From Epithemia pelagica (lineage: Eukaryota > Bacillariophyta > Bacillariophyceae > Surirellales > Surirellaceae): 64,000 nt of DNA. The notes below the pieces were generated by a model, which saw nothing but the letters and a program-made list of their open reading frames with translations, was not told where the DNA came from and made no database searches. The stretch is from the NCBI GenBank assembly GCA_946965045.2, contig OX337229.1, positions 1,550,001 to 1,614,000 of the forward strand, written 5' to 3'. Positions 54,453-64,000 of the stretch are shown piece by piece. The position numbers and the translations under genes are program-made. Numbering within the stretch: position 1 is the first letter of the stretch; each line of letters opens with the position of its first letter.

Positions 54453-54991
54453 GCAGTCTTGTCATCGTCTTTTCCCTCAACAGATTTGCATACTAGCTTC
54501 TCGTTGAGAAGTTTCAGAAACGTCGTGGCTCCAACGACACTCATCTTAACCGTGACAACCATGGGCTCCATTGTCATCACGGTGTTAAGTGAGTGTGTCG
54601 TAGCAATCACGATCTTGCTCTTGACAACTTTGCCACTACTTGACTGAAGAATCGTCGTATCAAGTTGATTGTTGATATATTGCAGTGGGATGACGAGCTC
54701 TGGGACAGAATCATCCTTTTTGGTGCGGTCAAAGAAGCGAATTGAGACTGCATTCGTGTTGACTCGAGACAAATAAGTTCGCTGCAACAGCAACACACCA
54801 CGATCAACAATCAACCGACCATCAGCAGAACATTCTCCGGCACTCTTCAGGTACACATTCACCCCCGCTTCTCCAAACACTGTCACTGTCTCCCCCTTTG
54901 TTTCAAGCGACTGACCACCATCACAAACCACTGTGAACCCATTGACGAGTTTCATCGTCTCAAACCTCTTGCTTCCTTTCGTTGAATTCAT
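54416..54991 (-). CDS. Unknown 191-residue protein linked to the piggyBac gene
   Basis: Frame from ATG 54991 (MNSTKGSKRFETMK) to stop at 54416. It appears all-beta with alternating hydrophobics (FTVVCDGGQSLETKGETVTV, VFGEAGVNVYLKSAG, KSKIVIATTH) and two Cys; no signal peptide, no known family. It is tail-to-tail with the transposase gene, with 124 bases between stops. The 3' end of this gene is also duplicated after copy B of the cysteine-rich-domain gene (about 56063-56092), ending in the same KKLT-type C-terminus. It may be a second gene of the same transposon or a neighbouring host gene caught in the duplication. Confidence 0.6.
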   Translation of the reverse strand: MNSTKGSKRFETMKLVNGFTVVCDGGQSLETKGETVTVFGEAGVNVYLKSAGECSADGRLIVDRGVLLLQRTYLSRVNTNAVSIRFFDRTKKDDSVPELVIPLQYINNQLDTTILQSSSGKVVKSKIVIATTHSLNTVMTMEPMVVTVKMSVVGATTFLKLLNEKLVCKSVEGKDDDKTANIVIKKLTTPM

Positions 54992-55380
54992 CTTTCTGGA
55001 CAAAGTGATGCAACAAGTGTGAGTGCTTGTTGGGGAGACAGTTCTAACAGCATTGTTTACTTACTTGCCGTCGTGCCGTCTTTCCACCAAAGAACTACTG
55101 TGTCTGTCGATCGGTGCAGCACTACTCCAGAACTTGTTGTTCTTGTTTGCTTTAGTTCTAGTATGTGTGTTTGTTTTGAGATTTGTGAGTGCGGGCATGG
55201 ACGAGTTTTTCGCGCCTCATGGCGCACTTCTTAATTAAGGAAAATTTGTTGGCTGGCGTGACGCGTGACATTTGGTCCGTTCGGAACCTATTCCAACCGA
55301 CACGACCCACATCGGCCTCATATTTTCCGTGGATCTCCTGTTACAGGAACAACAACACCACAAAAGAGAAGAAGACCACC

Positions 55381-55941
55381 ATGTCGACAAGCCCCAATAT
55401 TGCTTCCAATGTCGTCGACGCTGAGTCGCCTACAGAACAGGCCATGCGATACGCGAAGAAGATGCCGGAGGAGGCTGTTATGGCTCAATTCGGGGCCTCA
55501 ACTGCTGGTGCTGGCTTGAGCAGATGCCCTCTGATTTCAGTTGTTGATTCGCTCCCCAGTGTTTCCCCAGCAGAGTCATTGACAGTTCAGGATGATGGTA
55601 CTGTGTCGTGTCTTCTTTGCCACTCTGGAGATCCACCAGCTGGATTCTTGTCTCACTTGTCTCACAGGCCCATGCCAAATCCCGAACAAGTCCAGGATGC
55701 GGATGGCAACGAACAACCACGCACACGTCGATGCGTCATCTGTTTTATGAAGACGAGAGCAATTTGCGCACATCCTGTTTGTCTTGCTAAAACGAAGACC
55801 CGCAAGGTACCGGGAACGGACGAGATCATCAAGACCATCAAAGGTATTGGACTATGCAACGGTAACAGGATTCGTCCTGGGATGAACCGCACCTGTGTTG
55901 AAGAGCACAGATTCCGAATGCAACAACAGAACACAGCTTGA
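55381..55941 (+). CDS. Stand-alone piggyBac cysteine-rich-domain protein (186 residues)
   Basis: ATG 55381 has a favourable ACCACC context; ATG 55219 is an in-frame alternative. The protein aligns with only the last ~195 residues of the transposase at 50544-54291 (from NIASNVV to MQQQNTA). It has none of the DDD core. All Cys/His of the C-terminal finger are kept: CLLC, CVICFMKTRAICAHPVC, LC and TCVEEH. Differences between the copies are many substitutions plus indels in multiples of three, so the frame has been preserved. This region of piggyBac binds transposon-end DNA, so a separate copy could compete with or regulate transposase. That function is inference; a non-functional duplicate is the alternative. 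Confidence 0.7.
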   Translation: MSTSPNIASNVVDAESPTEQAMRYAKKMPEEAVMAQFGASTAGAGLSRCPLISVVDSLPSVSPAESLTVQDDGTVSCLLCHSGDPPAGFLSHLSHRPMPNPEQVQDADGNEQPRTRRCVICFMKTRAICAHPVCLAKTKTRKVPGTDEIIKTIKGIGLCNGNRIRPGMNRTCVEEHRFRMQQQNTA

Positions 55942-56092
55942 TTTCACGACGATTGCTCTATGATTTAGTATGAAAATGAAACTACACAATACATGATTAG
56001 GTAAGACCAATACATAGTTCTATTTGAAGTTACATCCATACAGTTCGAACTACAAGTATATCTACATAGTCAATTTCTTGATTGTCATATTG
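55392..56092. repeat. Segmental duplication, copy B
   Basis: Partner of 53697-54452. Carries the stand-alone finger gene, the same 3' flank (55942-56053) and a ~30-base remnant of the convergent gene's 3' end, then diverges. Confidence 0.85.
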
Positions 56093-56504
56093 AAATTGAC
56101 ATAGGCAAAAAGGTGGCCCACCAAAGTAATACCAAGAGTGTCGCCAAGTCAAACGATCAAGGGGTCGTCCAGCAAGTTCCGTCCTATTCCACCACACGGG
56201 CATGAATGAAGACGAACGCAATATACTCTTTGAAAAATTCTCGATGTGTTGGCGCAAAAATATTTTCAAGAAAATCAGGATACCAAGCAAATGATATTGG
56301 CTGCCGAATTGGCGCTTGTCTCCTCCTCCAACAAGGCACCACAACCACAACAACAAGCACCACAACCGACACAACGACGTCCAAGTCACCAAGAAGCACC
56401 ACAGCCGCAACAACGACCACGACAACATCAACGACAAGAGTCGTTTGATGACACCACAGCCGTCTTGTCTGCGGCAAGAAGTGCCACAGAAACCCATCAA
56501 GAAC
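56093..56504. other. Short region with Gln/Pro-rich frame, cut by LTR element 2
   Basis: Contains a CAA/CAC/ACA-rich low-complexity stretch (56335-56450), which in one frame encodes a Gln/Pro-rich peptide that runs into the LTR of element 2. Could be a remnant of a gene interrupted by the retrotransposon; no family recognised. Confidence 0.35.
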
Positions 56505-57287
56505 TGTTAGAATTCTCACCGTCTATGGTGGTTAGATTCTACATCTCATCGATTCCCCATGTCACATAGCCTCGTGCTATCGCATCATGCCATCTAGCTT
56601 CGAGCTATGTTCCCTAGCTTCGCGCTATATCGACCTATATTTCTTCGCAAATCATGAAAAGTGAGAATAGATTGACGAACTCACTCTCAAGACTAAACTG
56701 GGTCGTGCGGTATTACAACGGACGTAAATTTGGCCGTTGCTCGGACATTATACTAACGCCCTAAGCGTACGCGCCCGAAATCATCGAGCGCGCCCAAGCG
56801 ACATCCGAGCGCTGTCGGCATCTATCCGACCCAACGGTCTAAGTATCCCAAGCACGACACACGATCACGCGAGACCATATTTCCATTCCCACAATCTCCA
56901 AATTGTCAACAAGCTGCGCGCCATGAAAACAACTATGCCAACCCAAAGCAAGAGCTGTTGACCCTGTATATGTTATCCGTCCACATATACATGTCATATA
57001 CATCACATGAATCGACTCCAACTATTCCAAACCTGTTGCCGCCAAGAACCTATGACACATGACCCTTGGCAGGACCGAACATTTCACGTAGACCTATCGT
57101 AGTAATCAACACACAATCTAACAATATCACCATTTATCACATCTTCTTTTGTGTCCCGACTATCCTTCTGATAGACTTCGACTTGCTTGCTTCTCTGACC
57201 CTGAGAAGCTTGTATCGGTTGGTGACCTACCTGATTGTCTGCTCTACCGAGCATCAATGCCTCTGCAATTCCAAGAGAATTGTAACA
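56505..57287 (+). repeat. 5' LTR of copia element 2
   Basis: 783 bp starting TGTTAGAATTCTC and ending GAGAATTGTAACA. The two ends form a 13-bp terminal inverted repeat with one mismatch and canonical TG...CA, which fixes both boundaries. Contains tandem CTTCGCGCTATAT/CTTCGAGCTATGT-like short repeats near 56570-56635. Confidence 0.85.
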
Positions 57288-57302
57288 GATTAACAGTCTC
57301 AA
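57288..57302 (+). other. Putative primer-binding site of element 2
   Basis: GATTAACAGTCTCAA directly after the LTR, identical to the site in element 1 although the LTRs are unrelated, which supports functional conservation. Confidence 0.65.
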
Positions 57303-57323
57303 AGCTTATTTCCTTGTGGTTTC

Positions 57324-58103
57324 ATGGATACTAACGAGCTTATCACTCCTGTACGACAGATCTATCGAGCCAACCTGCATCCCGGGCAGCCCGATACCCT
57401 GGTGCAGCAGGAACTGGTGCCGACGCCGAAGGCAGCCAACACATCGGTCAACATCTCCGTCGACAGTTCCAACAGCAACCCATTCGAGACTCCAACCCAG
57501 CCTCACGCTCCGATCCCTGCGCCGTTGCTTCGGCCCCCGAGTCCGCCTCGTCGGCTCGTCCCTTCTCGATCCCGTCGTACCACCCGGTTGATTGCTGATC
57601 ATATCAAGTACTTCTGTCAACCAACTTGTTCGACCTTCGATCCCGAGATCATCCGTGGGGAGACCCAGATCGAACGCCAGTTCCAATCGGTGACCCACAT
57701 CGTCGACCAAGAAGACATTGACCGTCTGAACGACCAACTTCATCGTTCTCCGAGGCGTCGCCTCATCTTGACCGCCCTCTCGGGCAACCCCATCCGTACT
57801 GTCCACCTCCGCTTCCTAACCTTCGAGCGCCCAACTGGATACTACAATACCATCTACGTCGTGAACGCGACGACTTGCCCTCTGCCTCCTAACGTTGTAC
57901 GCCTAGATAACTACGTTGCCTACATCCACGAGGTCCATACCATCGAGGACCATCGTGCAACTATCTTCCCTTTGCGTACCGAGGTCGAGAACCACTTGGC
58001 TGAAGGTGATACCCCTTCTTCTGTTGCTTGTGCTGCCCCATCTGAGCCTGGAAACGACTCTGATTATTCGGAAGAGAGTGGGGATTTGGAGACCGAAGCT
58101 TAA
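57324..58103 (+). CDS. Accessory ORF upstream of gag in copia element 2 (259 residues)
   Basis: ATG 57324 lies 22 bases after the primer-binding site, so this is the first long ORF of the element RNA. It encodes 259 residues. A Pro/Ser/Thr-rich N-terminal third is followed by a basic patch (PPRRLVPSRSRRTTR). A folded-looking central part comes next (RLIADHIKYFCQPTCSTFDP, RQFQSVTHIVDQEDIDRLND, TVHLRFLTFERPTGYYNTIY), then an acidic tail (NDSDYSEESGDLETEA). No match to Gag, protease or other known retroelement proteins. Unlike the downstream gag-pol it has no nonsense mutation. Element 1 has no counterpart. Role unknown; an accessory or captured host gene is possible. Confidence 0.65.
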   Translation: MDTNELITPVRQIYRANLHPGQPDTLVQQELVPTPKAANTSVNISVDSSNSNPFETPTQPHAPIPAPLLRPPSPPRRLVPSRSRRTTRLIADHIKYFCQPTCSTFDPEIIRGETQIERQFQSVTHIVDQEDIDRLNDQLHRSPRRRLILTALSGNPIRTVHLRFLTFERPTGYYNTIYVVNATTCPLPPNVVRLDNYVAYIHEVHTIEDHRATIFPLRTEVENHLAEGDTPSSVACAAPSEPGNDSDYSEESGDLETEA

Positions 58104-58423
58104 TTACTCATAGTTAACTCCCGTCCTCTCAAAACCTTTCCAAGACTTAAACTCAACGCACATCCGGGTACCCTTGGTCGCACAACACGCCACACATTCC
58201 CGTCCAATCGCGAAAATTCGGCGAAAATTTGTTGAAACTCGGCGAAAATTTGTCGGAATCAATGGAAATTTCCAGGAGTCGCACATCACAACACACATCC
58301 GGGTATCACATACGTGGTACATACGTGGCACACGTGGTACATCCGGGTTCACATCACATCACACATTAAATAAACCACATCACACCGCACATTAAATAAA
58401 CATCGAACCAACCAAATAACACC
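58104..58423 (+). other. Spacer between accessory ORF and gag in element 2
   Basis: 320 bases without a gene. Contains short repeats such as ACATACGTGG/ACACGTGGTACATCCGGG and CACATTAAATAAAC, each present two or more times. Confidence 0.5.
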
Positions 58424-61400
58424 ATGGATCCTCAATCACCCAAGGCACCTACGACTCCTAAGGGAGAAGATAACCAAGACAATGTCTCGAACACAGACCT
58501 ATTCGACCACATCATATTTACTGTCTGCCAATTCTTTACCAAAGAAAGGGCCGATTACTTAATGAAGTGGATGAAATACCATGGTTTTGAGAACATTACC
58601 CATGTTATCTCGTATATGCAAACTAATACCGAGGAATCCATGAACGAACTGACCCAATACAAGGTCAACAAACAGACACATGATCTACAAGGCCCCACAA
58701 GACAGCAGATCAAGCTCTTGGCTTATTGGGCCATATACAAGACCAACGAAATTCAAGACGAGCTATCCAATAGCGACTGGATGAACCTAACGAGGAAAGA
58801 GTTCAACACTTGGAGGATCAACACAGATTTCTCTAAGGGACCACCTAGCCAAGTTCCAGTCTCGCCAATGAAGTCACCGTCATCTGTGAAATCTGTCAGC
58901 ACAGTTACTGCCGCATCCCAATCTCAACAAGACCTTACAGCATTCAGAAAGGGAACTAAGCGCGACGCAACTGCATATGAGGTATTCAAGGATGAACGAT
59001 ACTACGATTCATTCTGGCGTGTATTCAAGACTACAGCTAAGGCTCAAGGCCTATCCAACGTTCTGAATTTCAAATACACACCACCCCATGATGATGAGTA
59101 TGCCGAAGAACTTTTTCAAGAGCAACAAGTATTTCTTTACTCCGTTCTTGTCCGTATCATTCAGACTGACCAAGGTCGAGCCTATGTACGTGAACATGAA
59201 CATGATGAAGATGCGCGTGCTGTATTGCAGAAATTACACTCTTTGCATACCGAATCCGACCTAGCAAAACGAGAAGTCCTCCGTTTAACCAACTACATTT
59301 CCAATCTACGTCTTGACGACACATGGCGCGGAACAACACGTCAATTTCTTCTACACTTTCAAGAGCAGCTACGTTTGCTAGACAATCTAGTGACATTGTC
59401 TGATCGCATCCCTGATCATACCAGGATGACCTTCCTCATGCAAGCTGTAGAAAAGGTACCTGATCTCCGCCGAGTCAAGATCTTGGATAATGTGGTGAAC
59501 ACCAAATCCGGTGCAAAATCCCTTTGCTATCAATCATACTTCCGTCTCCTTCTAGACGCAGCTTATGACCATGATCAAGCAACCCAGTCATCTGTTCATA
59601 GTCGCCGTTGACATGTCAAACAACATGAATCACTATATGGCCAAGATACAGATGCTGACATAACCTCACAAGATGATATGGAGTATCATGTCCACAACAC
59701 CAAAGCGACATCTGAATCTTCATCCTCTTCGTCCAAGGTTAGTCTACCGCGTGACCTATGGTTCAAACTTTCTGAAGAAGATCGCAAGTTGATCATTGAG
59801 TATAACAAGATGATTCAAGCACCTTCATCAACAACACCGAGGAAAGTGCAAACACATGCCCTCGACATTGATCCGGAACCTGATCCTGACCCCAACCAAG
59901 TTGCATCTGATGACGACTCACCTGACGTAGTCCCTGAGCATCCAGATGATTCAGATCCGGTTACACAATTTATCAACCAAGCCATGACGACTGATATCAA
60001 TCACCCGGCAACTGACCTGACTAGTGTTCTTTCTAACGCCAAGTCCAAGACAAGCAAGAAGGTTACTTTCAAAGCCAACATGCATAAACAAGCAGGACAT
60101 GTTCCACGCTATTTGTTTTCCAGGAAATCTACTTTACCAGGAAATCAATTGATTGACCGTGGTGCTAATGGAGGACTTGCTGGTTCTGACATGCGCATCC
60201 TTTCTAAGACTGGCCGCCATATCACTATTGTGGGTATTGATAACCATGAACTTACTGGACTTCCTGTCGTCACATGTGCCGCAAAGTTTGAGACCAATGA
60301 TGGACCTATTGTCGGCATCTTCAATGAATATGCTTATTATGGAAAGGGCTTATCTATCCATGCTCCTGGTCAATTCGAGCATTTCGGACTTGCTGTTGAT
60401 GAACGATCTGTTAAAGTTGATGGTAAACAACGCATCACTACACTTGATGGTCGTGCTATACCCCTTCACATCAAGGATGGGTTAGCCTACATCCACTCCT
60501 TGGGTATCCCCAGCGACGATGACATGAATACCTTACCTCAGATCATCTTCACGTCACCCGACACATGGGATCCTGGTGTTCTGGACCATTCGTATTCTCC
60601 CACATCCTCTGACAATGATCCTGATTGGAAACACGTCAAGACTGATGGTAGTATGTCAAACCATCCATATGACAACTATGGGGAGTACACTGATCGTGTT
60701 GTTTGTAACCTCAATCTCCTTTTGGATCTCCCATACGATCATGGACCTGACGACGCACCCTTCTTTTCTATCTATGCTGACGCAGAAGGTAATGATCCTA
60801 CACTTCATGCCTCTGTCCACCGTCGTTACCAGGAAGCGTATGACTGGAAGAAGTTCCGTCCATTCTTTGGTTGGCAATCTGAAGATGTTATTGCCGATAC
60901 GTTCAAGCACACTACACGTAATGGTAGCATTACTTTTGACCACGACACCCTCAAGAAACATTTCAAGGCTCGCAATCCGGTCCTTAATATACCTCGACGT
61001 CATGAACCCGTTGCTACTGACTCGGTTTTCTCCGACACCCCTGCTGTTGACCATGGCGGTAAAGTCGCACAAATCTTTGTTGGTCGAGATACTCTGGTTA
61101 CTGATATCTATGGGATCAAGTCAACCAAACAGTTTGTCAATACTCTTCAGGACAACATCCGGTTTCGTGGTGCCATGGAGACTCTTATCAGTGATGGTGG
61201 TTCATCTCTCATCTCTCAAAAGGTCAAAGACATTCTTCGCACTTTGCTTATTGGGGAGTATCGATCCGAACCTTATCATCAACACCAGAATAAGGCTGAA
61301 AACCGTTACCAGACCGTCAAACGTATGACCAACGCTCTCATGAATGCCACTGGTTGCCCTGCCAACACCTGGCTTCTTTGCCTTAAGTATGTCTGTGACT

Positions 61401-64000
61401 TATTGAACCATACATCATCACCCACCCATTCCGGTCGCACTCCTCTTGAGGCTCTCTCCGGACGCCCACCCGACATAACTCATCTCTTGTTCTTTCCTTT
61501 CTGGGATGAGGTTTACTACCGTGTCGACCCCGCTGAACCCAATTCCGGTTCATATCCATCTTCTTCTGATGAGAAACTTGGCCACTGGGTTGGTTTTGCT
61601 CACAACGTTGGTGATTCTTTTACTTGGAAGATTCTCACCCAGGATAACCAGATAATCTACCGTTCTGCCGTTCGCCGTGTTGAATCCACTACACCTAACC
61701 TACGTGTGGATTGACCTTCAGGGGAGGATTCGTCTGAGAAGGATGACAATGATAAGCAAGCTGACACCGTCTTCATTTGCAGTGATAGTGAAGATCCATC
61801 CAAACCAATGCCCACGATTGATTTTGACGACATGATAGGACGCACATTCCTATGCGACACAGAAGAAAATGGGGAGCGACACCGTGCACGTGTCATCAAA
61901 CGAGTCATTGATCTTAATGAAGAAGCAACGAAACAGGAAGAACGTGTCAAGTATATCTACCGAAAGACAAATTCTGATGTTGATGAGATGATATCCTATA
62001 ATCAACTCATGGAGTATATCGAACGAGATAACCAAGCTCAAACCTCTGGAGATAATCTTTTCAGGTTCAGGGACGTCATTGCCCATCAAGGCCCACTGAA
62101 CACAACTGATCCAGATTACAAGGGGAGCAAATATAATTTGCTTGTCGATTGGGAAACTGGGGAGACTACCTATGAACCTTTATCACTCATCGCCAATGAT
62201 GATCCGATCACTGTAGCAATTTATGGAAAGAAACATGGTTTACTCAACGAACCTGGATGGAAGCATTTGAAACGTTATGTCAAAACAAGCAAACGTCTCA
62301 TTCGAGCAGCCAAACAGTCAAGGATTAAACAAGTTCACCATTCCGTCAAGTATAAGTTTGGATTCTAAGTACCACGCAATTATGAGGAAGCTGTCGCTCT
62401 TGATAAACAACATGGCAACACAAAGTGGCAGGATGCAACAGAATTAGAATTGTCACAGATCCAGTCCTACAAGACATTCAAGGATTTTGGGAAAGCCATC
62501 TTCATTAAAGGGAAAGTATCCAATGCACCTGAAGGATATCATAAGATACGTGTACATCTTGTCTTTGACGTAAAACATGATGGACGACATAAAGCAAGAC
62601 TTGTCGCAGATGGACATCTCACAAAAGAACCTGTTGAGACAATCTATTCAGGTGTTGTTTCCATTCGCAACCTCCGCATTGCCTTATTCCTGGGTACTTT
62701 GAATGACTTGGAAATATGGGGAGCAGATATTGGAAACGCATACCTGGAAGCCTTGACAGGGGAGAAAATTTTCATTGTCGCAGGACCTGAATTCAAGGAA
62801 TTAGAAGGTCACATCCTGATTATATACAAGGCACTTTATGGATTGAAGTCATAAGGCGCACGCTGGCATGATGTCTTATTTGATGTTTTGACAGACATGG
62901 GATTTTCACCAAGCAAAGCAGATCCGGATATCTGGATGAGGAAAGCACCTGGAGAAGACTGTTACGAATACATTGCCGTATACGTTGATGACTTAGCCAT
63001 TATTTCTACTGATCCTGGGAATATCTGCAAGATCCTGAAGGAGAAATACAACTTCAAACTCAAAGGAGATGGACCTATTGATTTCCACTTGGGATGTTGT
63101 TACACCAAGGATTCTGATGGAACATTAGTAGCAGATCCAAGACGCTACATTGGTAAGATGATGGACACTTTCGAACGAATCTTCAAGGAGAAACCCAAGA
63201 AAGCCAAAACACCTCTTATTGGTGGAGACCATCCTGAATTGGATGATTCTGAGCTGCTTGATGAAGAAGGTACTAGCCATTTCCAAACTCTGATTGGACA
63301 ACTCCAATGGGTGATCACTATTGGTCGTTTCGACGTCTTCACCGCTACAATGACGCTATCACGCTTTCGTGCTGCTCCGAGGAAAGGACATCTTGATAGA
63401 GCCAAGCGTATCTATGGATACCTTGCACATCTCCCAGAAGGCGCAATCAGATTTAGGATTGGAGAGCCTGATTATTCAAGTCTTCCTACCCAAGAATTTG
63501 ATTGGACTCGCACTGTCTATTCAAATGCAAGTGAACGTATTCCTGAAGACTGCCCAACACCTCTTGGCCGCTATGTTACCACAACTCATTATGTTGATGC
63601 CAATCTCATGCATGACATAGTCACTGGTAAATCCGTCACTGCTGTTCTACATTTGTTGAACGGAACACCTATTGACTGGTACAGCAAGAGACAGAGCACG
63701 GTGGAAACTGCTACCTATGGATCCAAGTTTGTGGCTGCAAGGACAGCAATAGATCAGATTACAGAATTACGACATTCTCTCCGCTACCTTGGAGTACCTA
63801 TCCGAGAGCGAAGTTACATGTACGGAGATAACAGATCTGTTGTGCTCAATGCAACCGTTCCTCATTCCATACTATCCAAGAGACACCATCTTCTGTCATA
63901 CCACCGAGTTCGTGAAGCCATCGCAGCAAAGTATGTTGCATTCTACTGGAAAGATGGAAAGACCAACCCTGCCGATATCCTTAGCAAACATTGGGATTTT
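58424..64000 (+). pseudogene. Gag-Pol of copia element 2, four in-frame stops, 3' end outside window
   Basis: All parts lie in one frame from ATG 58424: Gag (SQSQQDLTAFRKGTKRDATA), protease-like LIDRGANGGLAG, integrase (VFSDTPAVD, LISDGGSSLIS, KAENRYQTVKR), chromodomain-like YNLLVDWETGETTYEPLSLI, RT (YVDD intact) and RNase H. Interruptions are TGA 59609-59611, TGA 61712-61714, TAA 62366-62368 and TAA 62852-62854; no frameshift is needed. In RNase H the catalytic Glu of the GSEF motif is Lys (AAG at 63725-63727). Relative to element 1, at least three stops are explainable as C-to-T changes (CGA or CAA to stop). The copy is inactive as it stands. It continues past 64000. Confidence 0.92.

Larger units (their letters stand above)
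56505..64000 (+). mobile_element. Second Ty1/copia-type LTR element, degenerate, truncated by window edge (element 2)
   Basis: Contains a 5' LTR, primer-binding site, an extra upstream ORF, and a gag-pol frame with four in-frame stops that is still open at the window end. Protein order and sequence are clearly related to element 1, but the LTRs differ in length and sequence, so it is a different family. The 3' LTR lies outside the window. Confidence 0.92.

Noticed and set aside
59609-62854. Stop-codon readthrough or recoding in the gag-pol of element 2
   Set aside because: Element 1 has sense codons at the corresponding places, both TGA and TAA occur at unrelated positions, and RNase H has lost its catalytic Glu; mutation is simpler.
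1-64000. tRNA, rRNA and CRISPR features
   Set aside because: No tRNA cloverleaf with typical A/B boxes, rRNA-like block or regularly spaced direct repeats was found by reading; absence cannot be certain without a covariance-model search.

Overview
The window looks like nuclear DNA of a diatom, probably a raphid pennate; this is inferred from gene content, not proven. The evidence is compact genes with single short GT-AG introns (about 70-120 bp), plastid- and mitochondrion-type proteins encoded side by side, diatom-style double-SET and SGNH-like secreted or membrane proteins, and Ty1/copia retrotransposons with the protein organisation seen in diatom elements. I found no rRNA, tRNA or CRISPR array.

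Left part (1-27,150) is ordinary gene-dense host DNA. It holds three paralogous secreted double-SET-domain proteins (1560-3851 +, 7433-9486 -, 9739-11472 -) around a Na+/H+ exchanger (4449-6431). After these come an RRP36-type ribosome biogenesis factor, a BaiN/HI0933-type flavoprotein, a DUF676 serine esterase, a tail-anchored GST-like protein, holocytochrome c synthase, a cyanobacterial-type (plastid) DNA recombination-mediator A-like protein, a DUF3605 protein, an SGNH-like membrane protein and an MRM1-type SpoU rRNA methyltransferase. Many neighbours are head-to-head with 150-400 bp between start codons, so shared promoters are likely. A MITE-like inverted-repeat element sits at 6822-7137.

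Middle part (27,150-41,000) is a mobile-element and decay zone. It carries a broken bacterial-type methyl-accepting chemotaxis receptor fragment (TM plus HAMP plus coil), a P-loop NTPase gene that runs into a copia pol fragment, a 3 kb stretch bracketed by a 44-bp inverted repeat, and a complete, apparently young copia element (32774-40492). That element has identical 523-bp LTRs, a TAGGT target duplication and an uninterrupted 1875-codon gag-pol frame.

Right part: host genes resume with a CLC-type anion/proton exchanger, a plastid-type DUF6816 protein, a type II membrane protein and methylthioribose-1-phosphate isomerase. They are followed by an intact, spliced piggyBac-family transposase (50544-54291), a convergent 191-residue gene, and a separate small gene (55381-55941) that encodes only the piggyBac C-terminal cysteine-rich domain. 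The window ends inside a second, nonsense-riddled copia element (56505 to beyond 64000), which carries an additional 259-residue ORF upstream of gag.

The most interesting candidates are the stand-alone piggyBac zinc-binding domain gene (possible transposition regulator), the chemoreceptor pseudogene (possible bacterial transfer), and the accessory ORF in the second copia element.
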